Source: Ectocarpus siliculosus
Lineage: Eukaryota > Sar > Phaeophyceae > Ectocarpales > Ectocarpaceae
Length of the DNA: 64,000 bases
Reading direction: 5' to 3'
Assembly: GCA_000310025.1 (NCBI GenBank)
Contig: FN649740.1
Span: 5,708,864-5,772,863, forward strand
Shown: positions 10,638 through 21,420 of the stretch, one piece after another
How the letters are laid out: every line of letters starts with the position of its first letter
Numbering within the stretch: position 1 is the first letter of the stretch
The notes under the pieces: generated by a model
Databases searched by the model: none
The model's input: the letters and a program-made list of their open reading frames with translations, nothing else
Told to the model about the DNA's origin: nothing
Made by a program: the position numbers and the translations under genes

Positions 10638-11912
10638 TGTCAAGCTCCAGAGTCCAGAGTCCAGAGTGGTAGTTGCCTCCACCGGGCCGGCGCTTCCCTG
10701 TGTCTGGCAATGGTAGTGAACTGCTCCATCATCTGCTTCCCACCCCCCAGCCCATTTCAAGAAACAAACAGCACAACAACCACGTGTGTGTGTGTATTGC
10801 TATGTGTACCAGGTACATGTAGCCCCGACGTTGTACTGTAGGTGTAGCTACAGAAGGCCGTGCTTAAATAGCTGTGCATCCCTCAACCCATGCCTGGCCT
10901 TGTCTTTAGTAGTCATGGACACGCGTCTATCGGCTATCGCACTCTTGCCTCAGAAGCAGAATGAGACTGTGAGAACGTCTGTGGAAACTATTCTAACTCG
11001 GAGCTCGGAGCTCGGAGCTCGGAGCTCGGAGCTGCCTTGTGGGAGGTTCCGAACCCGAACCAAGAACCAACAAGCCTTCCATCTTCCAACCGACACCACG
11101 ACGCACGACACACAGCACACACAACAACCTATACACGACACATACTATGCTGTGTAGGGATACATCTCGGGACCTCATACGTGTGAACCTTCGCTCAGCC
11201 TTGCGCAGCCGTGTACTGGTGTACTGGTAGCGGCAGGTCGCTTGAGTTTACAGAGACGTTTGAACTTTTCCTCAGCCTTGCCCAGCAGTGTACTGGCAGC
11301 GTACCGCTATCGTGTGCAGCGGCGGCGGATAAGCACGGAGAAATCTCTTGCTGGTAGAAACCAAACGTTCGGCCTCGTTCCACGGCGGAGAGATGGCTGT
11401 CAACCAACCAAGACACACAATCACCCTTCAACTCGGAGGCGACCTTTTGCGACTTGTTCGACCGCCTTCAAACCACAGCCAGCCGCATAGCCGATCAACA
11501 CTCGCAGCCACTCGGAAAGGGGGGGGACTTTCGCCGGCCGTCGTCGTGTTTGCCTGAAACGCAGGTGGGCAGAGGTTTGACGTGTAGGAATACCCTCGTT
11601 CATGAGGGGAAAGGACGGGAAGCGAAGCGAAGGGAACGGAAGTAAAACCGCATGGCGACAATCAAAAGCCATCGCACTGCTGTGTGTGCGTGTGCGTGAG
11701 TGTGGTGTGCAGCAGTGGTATCCATGGACTTCCACAGCTAGCTTCAATCTCCTGTCTTGTAGTATAATAAATAGGTACTTCATGGATGACAAGATAGGAT
11801 AGCTGTCGCTAAAACGAGCGACAGCTGATAGATGTTGTCGTCAGACGTGTGCGTCCACGGGCGGAAGTGCGTGTTACTGAGGGGTATTCCGACGTATCGA
11901 CTCCCCATCAAA
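10638..11912. other. Region without a recognisable gene; 7-bp tandem repeat
   Basis: The only clear structure is a tandem array of CGGAGCT (about 10998-11033, roughly five copies). Open frames on both strands are low in information and match no family known to me. Confidence 0.5.
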
Positions 11913-12133
11913 TACCGTATATGACACAAGATAACACACCCCCTGGCCCGATTTTCAAAGATCGATTACTCGACGACGAAGAGGATACATAAACGAAATG
12001 ATACATTTTCCAAAAGCTCTCAACGAGACGGTTCCAACGCCGCCATTTTCGGCGTTGTGAGTCTTCCTGCTGTTGAGAAATCGATCTTTGAAAATCGGTC
12101 AAGGGGGTGTGTTATCTTGTGTCATATACGGTA
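11913..12133. mobile_element. MITE with ~55-bp terminal inverted repeats, copy 2
   Basis: Same 221-bp length and ends as 7773-7993, but the internal sequence matches the reverse complement of that copy, so the two insertions are in opposite orientation. TA borders both ends. It is non-coding. Confidence 0.85.
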
Positions 12134-12378
12134 TATAAAACGAATCGGTGAAGAAAAATCCCCGATCGGTAGAGTGCGATCGCGAAAGGCCTCGTTGTCA
12201 CAAGACGATCAAGTGTCAACGCACACGTGATGGGCAGACGCCTGCGTTTGTTTTCACGCGGATGCTGGTGTACACAACAAAAGAGGGCGGACCCTAGATA
12301 TTCTACATGTATAACGCATACACACGAGTGAAGATCCAACAACTGTCCGTAGCGGAAGCATCAAAGCTTATTTTCCAA

Positions 12379-12505
12379 TAAAGTGGCAATAATGCCACTA
12401 TTGACTAGTCAATAGTATGTAGCATTATTGCCACTAAATCGATTAGTGGCATTGCCCTGAATAGTGGCAAATTTTCCTCTTGCCACTACATGCCACTATA
12501 TCGGG
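12379..12505. repeat. Cluster of inverted TAGTGGCA/TGCCACTA repeats
   Basis: AGTGGCAATAATGC at 12382-12395 is exactly reverse-complemented at 12422-12435. Its loop contains the palindrome ATTGACTAGTCAAT. Further AGTGGCA and TGCCACT motifs follow to about 12500, so the segment could fold in several ways. Confidence 0.75.
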
Positions 12506-13114
12506 ACCACTACTGTATGCAGATACTCTATCCTCGACGATACTCAAATTTAGATAGAGATCAAAGATAGATGCGACTTTCCATATCAAACACAAAAAAT
12601 TAAAGCAACTAGTGTCGGAGAAACTAGTTCATCCCCGACAAGTACTCCAAACCATCAAACCTTCCCCACACCACACACGTGATGACTACTGAGAATCACA
12701 ACGCAGACGACAAGGAAGGACGAGCGGGAACTGATCGTGACGGGTTCGGTCGTAGCATATGCGGAGACGACAACGCCTATTTAGGCGCTAAAAAAATCAG
12801 CTCACACACCACTCAAACACGCGTCAGCGTAACATAGCGTACCATGAACGAGACAAAGCGCCAAATATCAGTAGAGAGGGAAACGAACGCCATGATTTGG
12901 AGGTGGCAAAGCAAACAAAGCCTAAATATATATATTGAATCGTCCCGTGAAGCAACGACTTGAAACAACAGGCAGGCGATGAAAGTCGCCTTAAGTCCGG
13001 CCCATCGTGTCCCATCAGAAAACAACGGCTAGCACAGAAGTTGCTTGCCAGACGCTCTTCTCCTTCTTCTTGCATGTCCTCAGCTTCGGTCGCGTCAACC
13101 ATAATAATGCGAGT
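12506..13114. other. Left flank of retrotransposon copy B, no certain gene
   Basis: No recognised domain. The last 110 bases before the element are open on the plus strand (from about 13007) and would continue in frame across the empty insertion site into 21751-21811, where a GTAAGT follows. This is a weak hint of an interrupted exon. Confidence 0.35.
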
Positions 13115-13118
13115 GTTC

Positions 13119-13444
13119 TGAGGACACTGGCTATTGTCGGAGACAGATGCCGGTGCCGTGGCAGTATTATCCCACTGCCAGGGGAAGGCTATTTCCTCTC
13201 GTGATGTGTAAACGAGGAGAAGAGGGTAGAAAGAGAGAGTGGCCATAGCGGCAGAGGGAGAGGAGAGTCGAAGACTCTCCGCTTCCACTTTCGGCAAGTG
13301 GCCAGGGACTTCGGAAGATATCCATCTCCGACGGTGCATTTCCTGTCACTCTCCTTGTGACAAGATACCCCGAGGGAGCCATATCTTCCTACACTTTGTA
13401 TGTGCACACATGGTTGGTTATACTCCTGACAGGTGTCCTCCACA
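13119..13444 (-). repeat. 3' LTR of retrotransposon copy B
   Basis: Identical by eye to the other three LTRs in the window. Its outer edge abuts GTTC, the left half of the target duplication. Confidence 0.93.
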
Positions 13445-13445
13445 T

Positions 13446-13459
13446 CACCCCCCCCTCTA
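13446..13459 (-). other. Polypurine tract, copy B
   Basis: Minus strand AGAGGGGGGGGTG directly before the 3' LTR, matching the copy A tract. Confidence 0.7.
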
Positions 13460-13736
13460 TGCGCCACAAGTCCATCTGTGCTAAAGATGTGCTTTTGGCG
13501 GCCATAGACATGAGTGGCTCATGGAGACACATGTATTGGAGTTAACCTACCTGGTACAACATCATCAACTCGGCCTGATTATCATACAACGCGTGTTAAA
13601 AAACACGGAGTCTTCAGACAGAGTAGTGATAGATGTGGTCCATACTAGTATAGTCTAGAAAAAAAATTGTGGGTACTGGGCTATCAAGATGACAGCTAGT
13701 GTACTAAAATATTTCGCATGATAATGCTGTGGGGTT

Positions 13737-14290
13737 GATGAGAGATAGGCTCGTAATGAGGTGACCCTCCGGCGAGTCTGTCTTTTCATCATAAAATAAT
13801 ATCGTGATGAGGAATAAACTTGTAATGAGGTGACCCTCTAGCAAGTTTTCTCTATTCATCATCGAAAAATAAGATCTTGATGGAGGATGAACTTGTAATG
13901 AGGTGACCCTCTGGCAAGTTTATCTGTTCACCAAAACATAAGATATTGATGGAGGATGAACTTGTAATGAGGTGACCCTCTGGCAAGTTTATCTATTCAT
14001 CAAAAACAAGATCTTGATGGGATGAACTTGTAATGAGGTGACCCTCTGGCAAGTTTATCTATTCATCACAAATAAGATCTTGGTGGGATGAACTTGTAAT
14101 GAGGTGACCCTCTGGCAAGTTTATCTATTCATCACAAATAAGGTATTGATGGGGGATGAACTTGTAATGAGGTGACCCTCTGGCAAGTTTATCTATTCAT
14201 CAAAAAAATAAGATCTTGATGGAGGATGGACTTGTAATGAGGTGACCCTCTGGCAAGTTTATCTATTCATCAAAAATAAGATCTATTTCA
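13737..14290 (-). repeat. Eight-unit ~70-bp tandem repeat, copy B
   Basis: GGTGACC cores at 13760, 13829, 13902, 13971, 14037, 14103, 14171 and 14241. The units are the same hairpin-forming type as in copy A. The fourth unit lacks the short duplicated ACTT and CT present in copy A, so the arrays differ by small indels. Confidence 0.88.
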
Positions 14291-14513
14291 TAAAAAAATA
14301 AGATCTTGGGACAGCGGTGGTATCATTCAATTCTCCTCGCGAGTGTTTCCCCAAACACTTCAAAAATAGGTTGTTTCCACTGGATACAACCAACCACCGT
14401 GGCTACTGGTCCTGTGCTAAATATATATATATAACACAGAATAATAGTAGTATAAATTTGTCTCAAGTCTCGGAAAAGATAGACATGGCAACTGTTAGGA
14501 ACGATAGAATAAA

Positions 14514-17500
14514 TCAATCGTTTAATTTCCGGGCCCTAGTTCGTTTTCGTTTGCTAGTACGGCAGGGCAATTGAGTATCACTCTGTGTCGTAGCAGAACG
14601 CGACTTGGGTAATGGACCCTCCTTTAGGAGCCTTCTTCGTCGCTTCTTGGTTTTGTTCGGTGGCTCAGAGCCACTTTGCGTTGCCAATTTCCGACTTAAA
14701 GGTTCTTGAGGAGTAGCTGCCTGTTTTCGTTTTCGTTTCCCTGTTTTACTGGGTGATTTTGGGTCTCCCTGTTCAACTGGGGCACGAGACGACGATTTAT
14801 TAGGCTGCACGATTTCCAAACCACAACGGATTCGGTAGGCAGATATCATTTCTTGACATTGTGGAATTTCGTCTGCTCTATATTCAAGGTCTGACTCAGG
14901 GCCGTAGCCTCGAAGACGCAAACGATACTTGTAGTTGTACGGGGTTTTACGGCCCCTTACCACTCTTATGACTTACCACTTTGTCAACGACGTAGGATTC
15001 AATTTTCGGTTGAGCTTCGTCGGGATGGTCTAGCTCGGGCAACGGAATCTGGCGTCCTAAGAAAAACTCGGAAAGCTTATCAAAGTCTGGCGCAGGTGGC
15101 GTTTTCCTCGCGTAGTACTGTTTAATGTGGGCTAAATGGACCGAAACTTCTCGAGTTTCGTTCTGGCGTCTCACTCTATATACCACCGGTGATAATTTAG
15201 AGCAGATGATGTAAGGTCCTCTCCACGGTAACAATAATTTCGGATTTGGTCCATCCGAATCCTGGTATGGGCGGTACACAAGTACTAGATCACCAGGTTT
15301 AAACACAGGGATAGGGCGCAGTTTAGCGTTCTTAGCAGCTTGTTTTTTTGTGCGTTCCGATAGGTTACGGCGCGCTAGTTCAAAAGCAACCTGTAGATTT
15401 TCCTGTGTTGTTTTAGAGAATTCCTCGGTATTCGCTGTTGTTCCCACATGAGGGATGCCGNNNNNNNNNNNNNNNNNNNNNNNNNNNNNNNNNNNNNNNN
15501 NNNNNNNNNNNNNNNNNNNNNNNNNNNNNNNNNNNNNNNNNNNNNNNNNNNNNNNNNNNNCTTCCGACCAAACATAAGAAAGAATGGTGTTTCATGCATG
15601 GTGGAGCTAAATGACGTGTTGTAAGCCAGTTGGACAAAAGGCAGCAATGATGCCCAGTTATCGCGGTTCATGGAACTATGCATGGCAAGCATTGCGTGCA
15701 TGGTAGCATGTACTCGTTCTGAGACAGAATTACCCTGCGGACGGTATGGTGTCGTGCGGGTTTTCTTGTAGTTCAGAATACGCTGTAATTGGTGGACTAC
15801 ACTGTTCTCAAATTCAGGTCCTTGGTCGGAATGCAACAGTTCAGGCGATCCAAAGATGCTGATGATGCGGTCGATAATGGCCTGAGCGACAGTGATTGCT
15901 GACTTGTTGGGAATCGGAGTCAACACGGTGAATCGGGTTAGGTGGTCCATCATGGATAGGACATGTTTGCACCGTACCCCGGCGGCTGAAACTGATTCTA
16001 CTTTATATTCAACTAGGTCAACCGAAATACGTTCAAACGGTCTTTGTACTGGTACATGTCCCGTTGGTAATTTGTTCCGGTTGTGGGCTGTTTTCCGACG
16101 TTGACAGGCTTGGCATTCTTGACACCAAGTACGGACGTCCCGATTCATGGTTGGCCACCAGTACTTTTGGCGAATCTTCTCATAAGTCGGTCTAGACGCT
16201 AAGTGGCCCCCAGATAATACGTGGTCATGATAGGCGTGTAGCACTAGTCCGGTAAGGGCGTAAGGCAACACCAATTGGTCACTAAACGTACTACGTTTCC
16301 GGAGGTAGCCTGGTAAATACGATTTAAACAGCAATCCATCACGCACGAAGTAGTACGACATGGAAGTGGTTGTCTCGTCATCAGGTAATTGAGCGTCAGG
16401 TTTTGTAAGATAGTCGATATACTTGCCATATTCAAGAGCTTGTTTTTCACGCAAGATATCGCGGTTAATAGTTTCAAATACGTTGGTCGCGCTAATATAA
16501 ACTGATTTCTCAGCGAATAATTCGCGATCACTTTGAACCGGTCGCAAGTTTTCCAAACGATCTGCAGACACTTGGTACGGACGTGGTGGGACATTTGAAT
16601 GCAGCGCAGGGTCATCAGGCACATTCCTACATATCGGTGCAAGTTGCGGTGCTTCCAACTGTTGTTGGTGATCGAACGCAAACAACCGAGATAGGGTGTC
16701 TGGGACTACATGTAACTTTCCCGGCTTGTGTCGCACTGTAAAGTCAAAGGACTGCAAAGCGATTGCCCATCTGGTCAGCATATTAGACGTGTCTTGCATT
16801 GTGTACAAATATCTCAATGCCGCGTGATCCGTGACAACTTCGAAATGTCTGCCCCACAAGTAGGGTCGCCAGTGTTGTAAACTCAAAACCACACCGTAAC
16901 ATTCCTTCATCGTCGCAGAGTAATGACGTTGAGCCTTGTTAAATCGTTGGCTAAAATAAGCGATAATATTCACATCGTCGCCGTTCTTTTGGCCCAGGAA
17001 TGCTCCTGCACCAACTTCACTAGCATCTACGTGAACCACGAAGTCTTTGGTAAAGTCAGGGAAACATAACACAGGTGCTTTGCTGAGTAACCGTTTGATC
17101 TCTGCAAAAGCCTTATCATGTTCCTGGTTCCAACGTTTTGCGATCGATTTTACATGCTCTTTTTGTGTGAGTTCGACTAGCGGTGCGATCACCGTAGAAA
17201 GGTCGGGTATAAATTTCCTCACATAGTTCACCATTCCCAATACTGAGCGAAGCGCTTTGATTGTTTTGGGTGCAGGCAAATCGACAATAGACTTTATACG
17301 ATCTTCCCCAACACGAATCCCTTTTGCCGACAGTATATGCCCCAGGTATTTTACTTCCTGTGGTCCAAATTGTACTTTGGAGGGTTTCAAGGTAAGACCG
17401 GCCGCTTGGAGTGCTTGGAGCATGCTTTCTAATAAGGTTAGATGGCTCTCCCAATTTGAGCTGCAGCAAATAATGTCGTCCATATACACCAAAAGTCCAC

Positions 17501-19433
17501 TGCGTGGTCCGAAGTGAGAGAATGCCAGAGACATCATACGGGCAAATAGAAAAGGAGCATTCGCAATTCCGAAGGGGAGGCGTTTGAAAACCCATTTCCC
17601 TTTGTGTGTCACAAACGCAGTCTTTTCTTGTTCTGCTTCGTCTACTTCGATTTGGTGGTAGGCTGACTGGATATCGCAGACAGTAATAAATTTTGCACCT
17701 CCAACGGTATCAATATGGGATTCTATATCTGGCATGGGCCAAGATTTTCGAATTAAACTCTTGTTAATAGTAGAGCGGTAGTCAACGCAGAATCGAGGAG
17801 TGCCATCAGCTTTTGCTACGATGGTAACTGCAGATCCCCACGAACTGGGTCTCTGTTCAATAATCTCCTCGTCTTCCATTTGTTCCACACACTTGTCGAT
17901 AACTTCTTGTGCTCTAGGATTAGTACGATAGGGAGCACGGTCGACTGGTTTAGTGCCTGGTTCTAGCGGAAAATCTGCCTTGGCTATCTTGCATTTTCCG
18001 AGCTCCTTCGGAGATAATGAAAACACGTTACGATATTTCGCGCATAAATCCAAGACTTGCGAGCATTGTTGAGGAGTAAATGTAGTGTTCGTGAACGCTT
18101 TTTTCATGGCTCGTTTCAACTCGTCTCGCTTGTGTCTGAATGTGGTTTGGTCGCTATTGACAGCGCTAACTGTTTTATCGGCAACCGATTTTACAGGCGA
18201 AATGTACCCTAAAATAGTGTCACGCGCAATGTGAACGTGTCGTTTGGATGGATTAGCAACTTGTACCGCAGCAGACTTGTCCGTCGCTGACCAGTTGCAT
18301 ACCGTTCTAGCGACTACGATTGTACGGAACGCTTCGGGTATATTTTCAGACGTTTCGATGTCTTTGGCAGTGACAATCCGTGGTTCGATCAACGCAGGCG
18401 TGTTTGCCTGTGGTGCGTGTTTCGTCACGACGTCTAGTGCCATTTCACTTTCGGGGGGAATGCAGTATCTCCTAGAGAGATATACGGGCACTGCTCCTAT
18501 CGATGGGTCAAGCGTCACTATAGATATTTGCGCGGGGGCATCATTATTAGTGTCCGCTTGACTATTCGTTCGTCTGTGAGTTGCCGGAATTTTTCGTGTT
18601 GAATTTTTAAACGAAAGTTGCTCACCGCACCAATCAAGGACGGCACCGAAGGCATTCATAATGCTATTATCGAGCAACATCTTATCCGGACCTAGATTGG
18701 GCAACACGAGAGCTTCCACTGGTAATGTGATATCTCCCAGTGTGAGCTTAAATCGGATGTATCCTAGGATTTCTAACGCTGATCCGTCTGCGCTATTCAA
18801 CTGAATTGCGCCAGGAGGCACAGGTTTCAGAGGCAAACGTTGCAGGACCGGATGCGATTTAATAAAAGACGCTGATATACACGGTACATCAGCTGCTGTG
18901 TCGATAGTAAGGTCGGACACAGCGTGATTACAAACTCGGGCAGGAATTCGCACTCTCTTGGAGGACGAATTTAACGCATTCGGGTGTTGTGGGTATTTAC
19001 TCAGTGCTGACGCATGAAACGCCGCATAAGTGGGTCCACCACTCGATGCACTTGAAACAGAGGCATGTCTTTCCGTGTTATGATTAAATGGCATACTACC
19101 AGTCAGTACAAATTCAGCTTGCGGGGCTAACCTAGAAGTCGGCACACGAGTGCGCTTGTTCTTCCTATTTTTCCCTGCTTTGCTACTTGACCGACTATGA
19201 AACAGTGCCTGGGCAGAATCTGCTACCGATGTCTCAGAATTACTGCTAGAATCTTGAACGGACTTCACATCACCACCTCTCACCCGAGGAAAAAATGATT
19301 CCCTCGATTTTCTACTGTCATGCACATACGGGGCTGAGTCAACTCGGGCATTCTGTGCTACATGAGTTTCCTCAGCTAATGGTGTGCTATCGACCTGTCT
19401 CCCTACGAGCGAGGAGTCCCGTGAAGGGCCCCG
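14514..19433 (-). pseudogene. pol of copy B: protease, RT, RNase H, integrase, chromodomain; interrupted by a gap and a frameshift
   Basis: The frame is open directly after the gag TGA and reads through to 15561. The protease has an active-site-like LTIDTAADVPCI and a later MLLDNSIMNAFGAVLDW. RT includes CVDYRSTINKSL, the QSAYHQI box and YMDD. RNase H follows (VHVDASEVGAGAF), then the integrase HHCC finger and core with SDQGPEF and the SERVH glutamate. Beyond the gap the frame resumes to about 14950 with the GPY/F-like module, then shifts inside the chromodomain because of one extra A (GGTTTTACGG against GGTTTTCGG in copy A). The unrelated C-terminal peptide obtained by translating straight through the gap is an artefact of its 100-N length. 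Confidence 0.9.
15461..15560. other. Assembly gap inside pol of copy B
   Basis: Exactly 100 N. Aligning the flanks (GGGATGCCG and CTTCCGACC) to copy A leaves only 26 bases between them, so 100 is a placeholder length that disturbs the reading frame. Confidence 0.95.
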
Positions 19434-19439
19434 TCATGC
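19425..19439 (-). promoter_or_regulatory. In-frame gag/pol TGA-CGG, candidate stop-codon readthrough site
   Basis: The gag frame ends GCA TGA at 19434-19439. The next codon is CGG, and the frame then stays open through the protease with no further stop. UGA followed by CGG is the context of type II readthrough signals known from plant viruses, which also need a downstream RNA stem. The GC-rich sequence after the stop could supply one. The alternative is a single nonsense mutation (CGA to TGA) in a one-ORF Gag-Pol. Copy A cannot decide because this region is deleted there. Confidence 0.5.
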
Positions 19440-21347
19440 TTTTGTCCAAGTCCATCCCTTCTCCAGTGCGTGCTTTTTCTTTAGCCCACACTGTTCGATG
19501 GGGTGGTTGAACTTGCACCCCGGGTAGGGGCACGGTTCTGCCTTCGTTGCCGAAGAAGAACTGCCCTTGCCCGTGGTGCGCGCCTTTTTAGGGGCGCCCT
19601 GACTCGAACTGGTCTTGGTGGGGCCCCGCATCGACTTGAGCCTCGTTACTTCAGCTTGTAGGTCTTTAATGACCGCCGTGTTCGAGGACACGGTTTGCTT
19701 CAGCTGTGGGGGTTCAGGGTACGCAACAGCGGATACGGTGTCGGATATGGGTGACGCTGCGCCTCTCAGATTATTTGCCTCGTGTTTTTTCGCGCGGAGT
19801 CTTGCGTCCTGAAATGAGTTTGGGGGGTCCTCTCGAACACACTCTACTCTAATGTGAGGTTTCAGGCCGTTCTCAAATGTGGCAGTCATGAAAACGTCCC
19901 ATGCGTGTTCGTAGTGGCTAATGTGAGAGGGACCTGAGCGAGCCGCCTCTGCTAGGAGGCGTGTGCGGGCCTGAGTAACTTTCAGCGCAAACCCGTCCAC
20001 TGTCGTCTCTCCTTCCTGCCTCAGAACGGCTATCTCTCTGGCTAATACCGCAATGCGGTTGGGCGCGGAGAAATGAAAGGTAAAAGCTTGACAGTATTCG
20101 TCCCAAGTTGCCGGTGCTCGTGGCCTGACAACTTGTCCTGTGTTCCGAAGTGCGGTCAACCGGTGTGCCGATCGCCATTCGAGAGTACCACTAACCAGTT
20201 CCACTAGAGTGTCATAGGCTTGGCCTCGAATGACGAAGGGGAGGAATTGAATCGCTCTTTGGTCTACTACAGATTCGGGCGGGTCGTCTGCTGCAACAGA
20301 GGCTAGTTTCACACGTGCTCGGTATCGGGTCAGAATCTCAACAACATCGGAATCTCCTGGTGTCCCCGAAAACGATATTTCTTTCGGAAGGTCGTTCTGG
20401 CGAAAGGTAAACTTCTGGTTGTGTCCCGATGTATGCGTTGAGGTAGGGGTGCTTGTGGGCATAGACAAACGCGCAAGCGGGGGCGTAGACAGTGCGACAG
20501 GGTTGCTAGTCCTGTGTGCGCTGTCCTGGCTATCCGGAGTAGGGGCCAACTCGGGTGCTACAGGGTTGCTAGGCCTGTAATCACTATCTTGGCTATCCGG
20601 AGTAGATGTTAAATCAGGGGCTAGGTTCCGAGGATGGACAGGTGTGTTCTGAGTGACAGCGGGCAAGATTGGTTGACGAAAAACTAGGCCGGGGGAGTTA
20701 CTACCTCCACTGCTCTGATTTCCCTCAACTGGTATACTGCTACGTGCTGTCGAAGAAGTATTCACCTGGGCCACCTCTGCTGCAGAGGCCGGAGTCGTGG
20801 TGGGTGGAGTTGCGGTAGGACGGAAGAGGGACACCAGCCACTCGGGTGGATTCGACTGCTCCTTCCAGTGGCGGGAGAGCATGTCAGCGAACTGTCCCCC
20901 AGCGGAGGTCATGAGCGCCTGTCGGTCATCCGCGGACACGTCCTGTGACCGGAAGCCCTCGAGCAATTGGTACATGATGTGCCGTTCGCTCTGGTTAGCC
21001 CATTCCTCGTCGCCGTCATGTTCCTCGTCACCGTCGTTGTCCGAATTCTCCGGGGTGGCTCCTTTCTCCTCACCGGTGCCCGGCTCGTCCTCTTCGGGGA
21101 TCGACTCCTGTTGGGAGTGGTCTCCCCGAGAGGGACGCTGCGCAGACACGCGTTGAGAGGGGGTGCCCCTTCCCGGCGTTTCAGAGATCAACGGTGACGG
21201 GGAAACAGTGGCGCCGAGCTGTTTCCGCAGCTCCTCCAGCTCCTGCGCCTGCCTCGCCAGCGCCGCATTCTTGTCAGCGACGAGTGCGTTCGCCTCCCTG
21301 ACTTCATCGCGTAAGTCTCTCCGCTTTTGTGAAGAGGTTTTCGGCAT
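19434..21347 (-). CDS. Gag polyprotein, copy B
   Basis: A frame of 637 codons starts at ATG 21345-21347, 73 bp inside the 5' LTR. Residues about 8-45 look like a coiled coil (alternating Leu/Ala with Glu, Gln and Lys). A long acidic and Ser/Thr/Pro-rich region follows, then a capsid-like part around residues 330-520 containing WDEYCQAFTFHF and EREIAVLRQ-like helical sequence. Near the C-terminus CPYPGCKFNHPIEQC is a Cys/His cluster (C-X4-C-X3-H-X4-C), a variant of the usual CX2CX4HX4C zinc knuckle. The protein would package element RNA into virus-like particles. It shares its frame with pol, separated by one TGA. Confidence 0.9.
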   Translation of the reverse strand: MPKTSSQKRRDLRDEVREANALVADKNAALARQAQELEELRKQLGATVSPSPLISETPGRGTPSQRVSAQRPSRGDHSQQESIPEEDEPGTGEEKGATPENSDNDGDEEHDGDEEWANQSERHIMYQLLEGFRSQDVSADDRQALMTSAGGQFADMLSRHWKEQSNPPEWLVSLFRPTATPPTTTPASAAEVAQVNTSSTARSSIPVEGNQSSGGSNSPGLVFRQPILPAVTQNTPVHPRNLAPDLTSTPDSQDSDYRPSNPVAPELAPTPDSQDSAHRTSNPVALSTPPLARLSMPTSTPTSTHTSGHNQKFTFRQNDLPKEISFSGTPGDSDVVEILTRYRARVKLASVAADDPPESVVDQRAIQFLPFVIRGQAYDTLVELVSGTLEWRSAHRLTALRNTGQVVRPRAPATWDEYCQAFTFHFSAPNRIAVLAREIAVLRQEGETTVDGFALKVTQARTRLLAEAARSGPSHISHYEHAWDVFMTATFENGLKPHIRVECVREDPPNSFQDARLRAKKHEANNLRGAASPISDTVSAVAYPEPPQLKQTVSSNTAVIKDLQAEVTRLKSMRGPTKTSSSQGAPKKARTTGKGSSSSATKAEPCPYPGCKFNHPIEQCGLKKKHALEKGWTWTKA

Positions 21348-21401
21348 GTTGTTTCTCTTTTTCTTGGTTGTCTCTCCTCGCTACAGTAGCACGGCGGAGC
21401 C

Positions 21402-21419
21402 GTGTTCTAGTCGACGCCA
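21402..21419 (-). other. Putative tRNA primer-binding site, copy B
   Basis: Minus strand TGGCGTCGACTAGAACAC one base inside the 5' LTR, identical to copy A. Confidence 0.55.
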
Positions 21420-21420
21420 A

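Noticed and set aside
15375-15460. C-terminal peptide obtained by reading copy B pol straight through the N gap
   Set aside because: Gap length is a placeholder (26 bp in copy A), so the frame after it is wrong; the true frame continues from about 15447 to 14947.
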